This document shows, one piece after another, positions 61,167 through 64,000 of a stretch of DNA of 64,000 nucleotides; positions within the stretch are counted from its first letter, which is position 1; each line of letters begins with the position of its first letter. The stretch spans positions 2,283,701 through 2,347,700 of the forward strand of contig OZ036014.1 of the NCBI GenBank assembly GCA_964035015.1, read 5' to 3'. Under the pieces are notes generated by a model. The model did not search any database. It worked only from the letters and a program-made list of their open reading frames with translations, and was not told the origin of the DNA. The DNA is from Corallium rubrum. Its lineage: Eukaryota; Cnidaria; Anthozoa; Scleralcyonacea; Coralliidae. The position numbers and the translations under genes are program-made.

Positions 61167-63333
61167 TTACAAAAGTTGTTCCAATAAGTCCTCCAAGCCA
61201 ATGCTATCTCTAGCTTCGATAAACTGCCATAAACTAAAAAGACAAAGTACAGTACAAAGGACAAAAACTAGAATCACAAGTGCAGGGGCTTCATTAATTT
61301 TGAAAGTGGCAGGCTCATTTTAGAAAGTAGGCGGCAGAACACGGAGGTAGCAATTTAGGACCGCATTTGTTGGGGTGGCGCACCCGGGAAATTTTTTAAG
61401 TCTAGAACCTCGGAAACACCATTTCCCGCACTTTACTAAAATTATTGTAGTGTCTGTATTGAAGATATGAAGTCAATCTTAAGCAACAGTTCTCATCTTT
61501 TAGCCGTTGACGTCGTTCTGAAGATGTGAAAATGCTCTAAGTGGCGTTGTATAAAGAATGGGGACGGTGTTGGCATTACTCTAGGGAGTAAAAATTATTC
61601 ATTCTCGTTGTTTTGCAAATATAATTATTTTGTTTAAATGACGTCGTCGTTGAGGTTGCCGTCCTAGATCTTAAGGTCCCTAATACAAATCTAATACAGA
61701 AAATTATCAAGCAAGAAATTACAAATTTTCACAGAAACCAGCTTTCTTCACATTCAAGTTCATTTACGCTTTCAAGGGAAAATGGAACGGCTCAAAGTGA
61801 ACACGTATACGGTATTTACAATTAAAATTTAAAACAATGATTACGAAAGTAGCCGGCGATGATTTGTAAAGTAACCGCCGGAGTTCGCCAGTTGCCGGCT
61901 TCTAATGAAACCCCTGCAAGTGTTTGCATTGCATAAACATCACAAAACACACATGTATTAGTAGAAAGTTATTATTAAAAGTTGAGGGTCGTGATCATTA
62001 CACCCCTGTGATGACACAGTCATTGTATATCTTACCTTAATGGGTTAATGATTCTGCTTTCACCTTCACTATCATCGTATCTGCGCACCTTTTCCTTTAC
62101 TACTGTACCATCAGCATTAGCTACATTGGGAAATAATGTAAATTTTTGTGAGTCACAACGACATGTATAATTCTACCTCAGGTCGACTACATCTTTTACT
62201 TCCCAATAAATGTTAATTCAGTGCTGGCCAACATAAACATGGTTTCCTAGCTAGTATATGTGCATCACTGGCTATTGACCTCACAGTGAAAGAGAATGCT
62301 GTACTACAGCAACTTAACTTACTATGTTTATAAAAACAGCTAGCACCAAATGGACATGTTCCTTTACCACAGTCAAAGTGTTTGCAAGGTTTAGTACTAA
62401 AATTACGTCAAAAAAATTATAAAACACAATACATTGTAAGAATATCATAACAGTAAGTTCTCTTGGCAGCTCACATAGATTTTAAGTAAGGCTAAGCAGG
62501 AGAGATGAGTGTACGTGGATCTTTTTGTGATCAGCAATGTGAGCATCTCTGAATTCCATTGTGGGACATGTTTCTCACATCCTAAGCAATAAGCAATATA
62601 ATATATATACCTCTCATTTCTTTCACATTTTTACCTCATTGCCTCTTTGTAATTCTTAATCAGGCTTGCCTTTTCTTCTGGATCATCAACCCAAACTTCA
62701 CTCTAAGAAACAGATAAACAAATAGATTAATGCCATTCAAACTAATAGTTGAGTTTCCCATAGTAATTTTAAATCATCCTGTATTTAAGAATCCAAAATT
62801 TTAAAATTAGAAACACAAGCCAAAGAGAATGCCATGCTCAATTATGTCTATGTATGTTTCAAAAGACTTACAGGGATCACAAATCCTGATGATATCCTAC
62901 ACAATGGGCAAGCCCTGGAACATTTACAAAAGAATTGTTATAGGGGGAGAGGGAAATGTTTCAAGAAGGGGATAGAGTTGTCTAAACTTGTACCCTACCG
63001 AACAATTTTATCTTTCGTCTTTGATGAACTTCTCCATGTCCGAATGCAAGTTAAACAAAATGGATGATTACATTCAGCTATAAAGATACAGAAAACATAT
63101 TTTTATAAATAAATACAATTCACATCTATTGACACAATGATTATTTTTCAGCAATTCCTGCCACAATATATCTGCTGGGATAAAATGTCGAACAAAGCTG
63201 TATCATTATTCTAGTTTGGTGATTCACAAATTATATTGATGTACACTAACGTAGAATTCCAAATCTCTTGTCTTTGGATTCGGTGTTTAAGCGTATCTTA
63301 TCCAGGCAAATCCCACAAGAAACCTCTTCACTT
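61167..63333 (-). CDS. MKRN: Makorin RING/CCCH zinc-finger ubiquitin ligase, 3' part
   Basis: Makorins are RNA-binding E3 ubiquitin ligases. Seven 3' exons in transcript order: 63333-63251, 63077-62999, 62914-62872, 62702-62635, 62396-62323, 62120-62036, 61233-61167, with all phases agreeing. They encode the RING finger (CGICLDKI, FGILPECNHPFCLTCIRTW, ACPLCRISSGFVIP), then WVDDPEEKASLI and YKEAMSTKPC, a CCCH finger (CKHFDCGKGTCPFGASCFYKH), and the end LWQFIEARDSIGLEDLL before TAA. The order RING then CCCH is makorin-specific. The upstream CCCH fingers and start lie beyond the minisatellite or the window edge, so the gene is partial. Whether it is MKRN1 or another paralogue cannot be told. Confidence 0.93.
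61430..61683 (-). mobile_element. MITE of the GGGACCTTAAGATC family, partial copy
   Basis: It has internal blocks AACAGTTCTCATCTTTTAGC and GAAAATGCTCTAAGTGGCGT and the end GTCCTAGATCTTAAGGTCCC. The other end is truncated against a CATTTCCCGCA repeat. It lies in the last intron of makorin. Confidence 0.75.
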
Positions 63334-63379
63334 CTATGTTCAAAGAGAGTAAAAAAACATTGGATGAGCAGAGGTGTGT

Positions 63380-64000
63380 ATAACATTGGGCATGTGCCTA
63401 AAGCTGGGTGGATGTGTTTGATATTGGGTGGGTGGATGTATCTGGGGTGTGGTAAACTTGGGTGGGTGTATCTAAAGTTGGATGGATGCATCTAACACTG
63501 GATGGGTGTGTCTACCATTGGGTGGGTGTCTAACCCTGAGTGGGTGTGTCTAACATAGGGTGGGTGTGTCTAACATAGGGTGGGTGTGTCTAACAGGGTG
63601 GGTGTGTCTAACAATTAGGGTGTGTGTGTCTAACATAGGGTGGGTGTGTCTAACACTGAGTGGGTGTGTCTAACATAGGGTGGGTGTGTCTAACACTGAG
63701 TGGGTGTGTCCAACATAGGGTGGGTGTGTCTAACATAGGGTGGGTGTGTCTAACATAGGGTGGGTGTGTCTAACATAGCGTGGGTGTGTCTAACAGGGTG
63801 GGTATGTCTAACATAGGGTGGGTGTGTCTAACACTGAGTGGGTGTGTCTAACATAGGGTGGGTATGTCTAACATTGGGTGGGTGTGTCTAACATTGGGTG
63901 GGTGTGTCTAACATAGGGTGGGTATCTAACATAGGGTGTGTGTGTCTAACACTGAGTGGGTGTGTCTAACATAGGGTGGGTGTGTGTAACATAGGGTGGG
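63380..64000. repeat. GGGTGGGTGTGTCTAACATA minisatellite
   Basis: About 30 units of roughly 20 bp differ mainly at ACATAGG / ACACTGAG / ACATTGG. It runs off the window end and probably lies in a makorin intron. Confidence 0.95.

Noticed and set aside
62834-63067. 77-codon plus-strand ORF
   Set aside because: Antisense of two makorin exons and the short intron between them.

Overview
This is animal nuclear DNA: AT-rich, with small exons scattered among long introns, GT-AG splice sites, and a dense load of microsatellites, foldback elements and retroelement pieces. No bacterial-type gene layout is seen. The repeat families (Penelope-like retroelements with a GIY-YIG nuclease, hammerhead-bearing repeats, long foldback MITEs) and the compact ALAD, ACBD6 and makorin genes suggest a basal metazoan. 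An anthozoan cnidarian is my best guess, partly because several repeats resemble ones I associate with coral genomes. That placement is an inference, not a proof.

Layout. 1-6990: satellite of ~180-bp units with higher-order repeats. 7440-7682 (+): possible last exon of a single-pass membrane protein. 8618-16826 (-): a six-exon gene rebuilt here, 749 codons, every splice phase agreeing, encoding HLH + HMG-box + CW zinc finger (MEIOSIN/STRA8-like, by domain logic). 17821-26027 (-): an unidentified gene, last six exons, also phase-consistent. 26-44 kb: no confident host gene; a mosaic of Penelope remnants, a ~1.5-kb nested foldback with a 30-bp hairpin array, MITEs of several superfamilies, an eroded hAT-like transposase and a canonical hammerhead ribozyme (43820-43861, minus). 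44557-53711 (+): complete ALAD, 12 exons, 328 aa; intron 2 carries a ~4-kb near-perfect head-to-head Penelope palindrome. 53877-58818 (-): complete ACBD6, 8 exons, 278 aa, convergent with ALAD. 61167-63333 (-): 3' part of a makorin gene; its 5' exons lie beyond the window. 63380-64000: minisatellite.

The host genes are not an operon and share no pathway: ALAD makes porphobilinogen for heme, ACBD6 binds acyl-CoA, makorin is an RNA-binding ubiquitin ligase, and the HLH/HMG/CW gene is a likely chromatin-reading transcription regulator, possibly meiotic. The mobile elements are connected: Penelope ends, hammerhead motifs, the CTGACGAAGGGCC motif and (TA)n tracts recur together. Exon joins are based on reading frame, splice consensus and recalled family sequences; no transcript or database was consulted.
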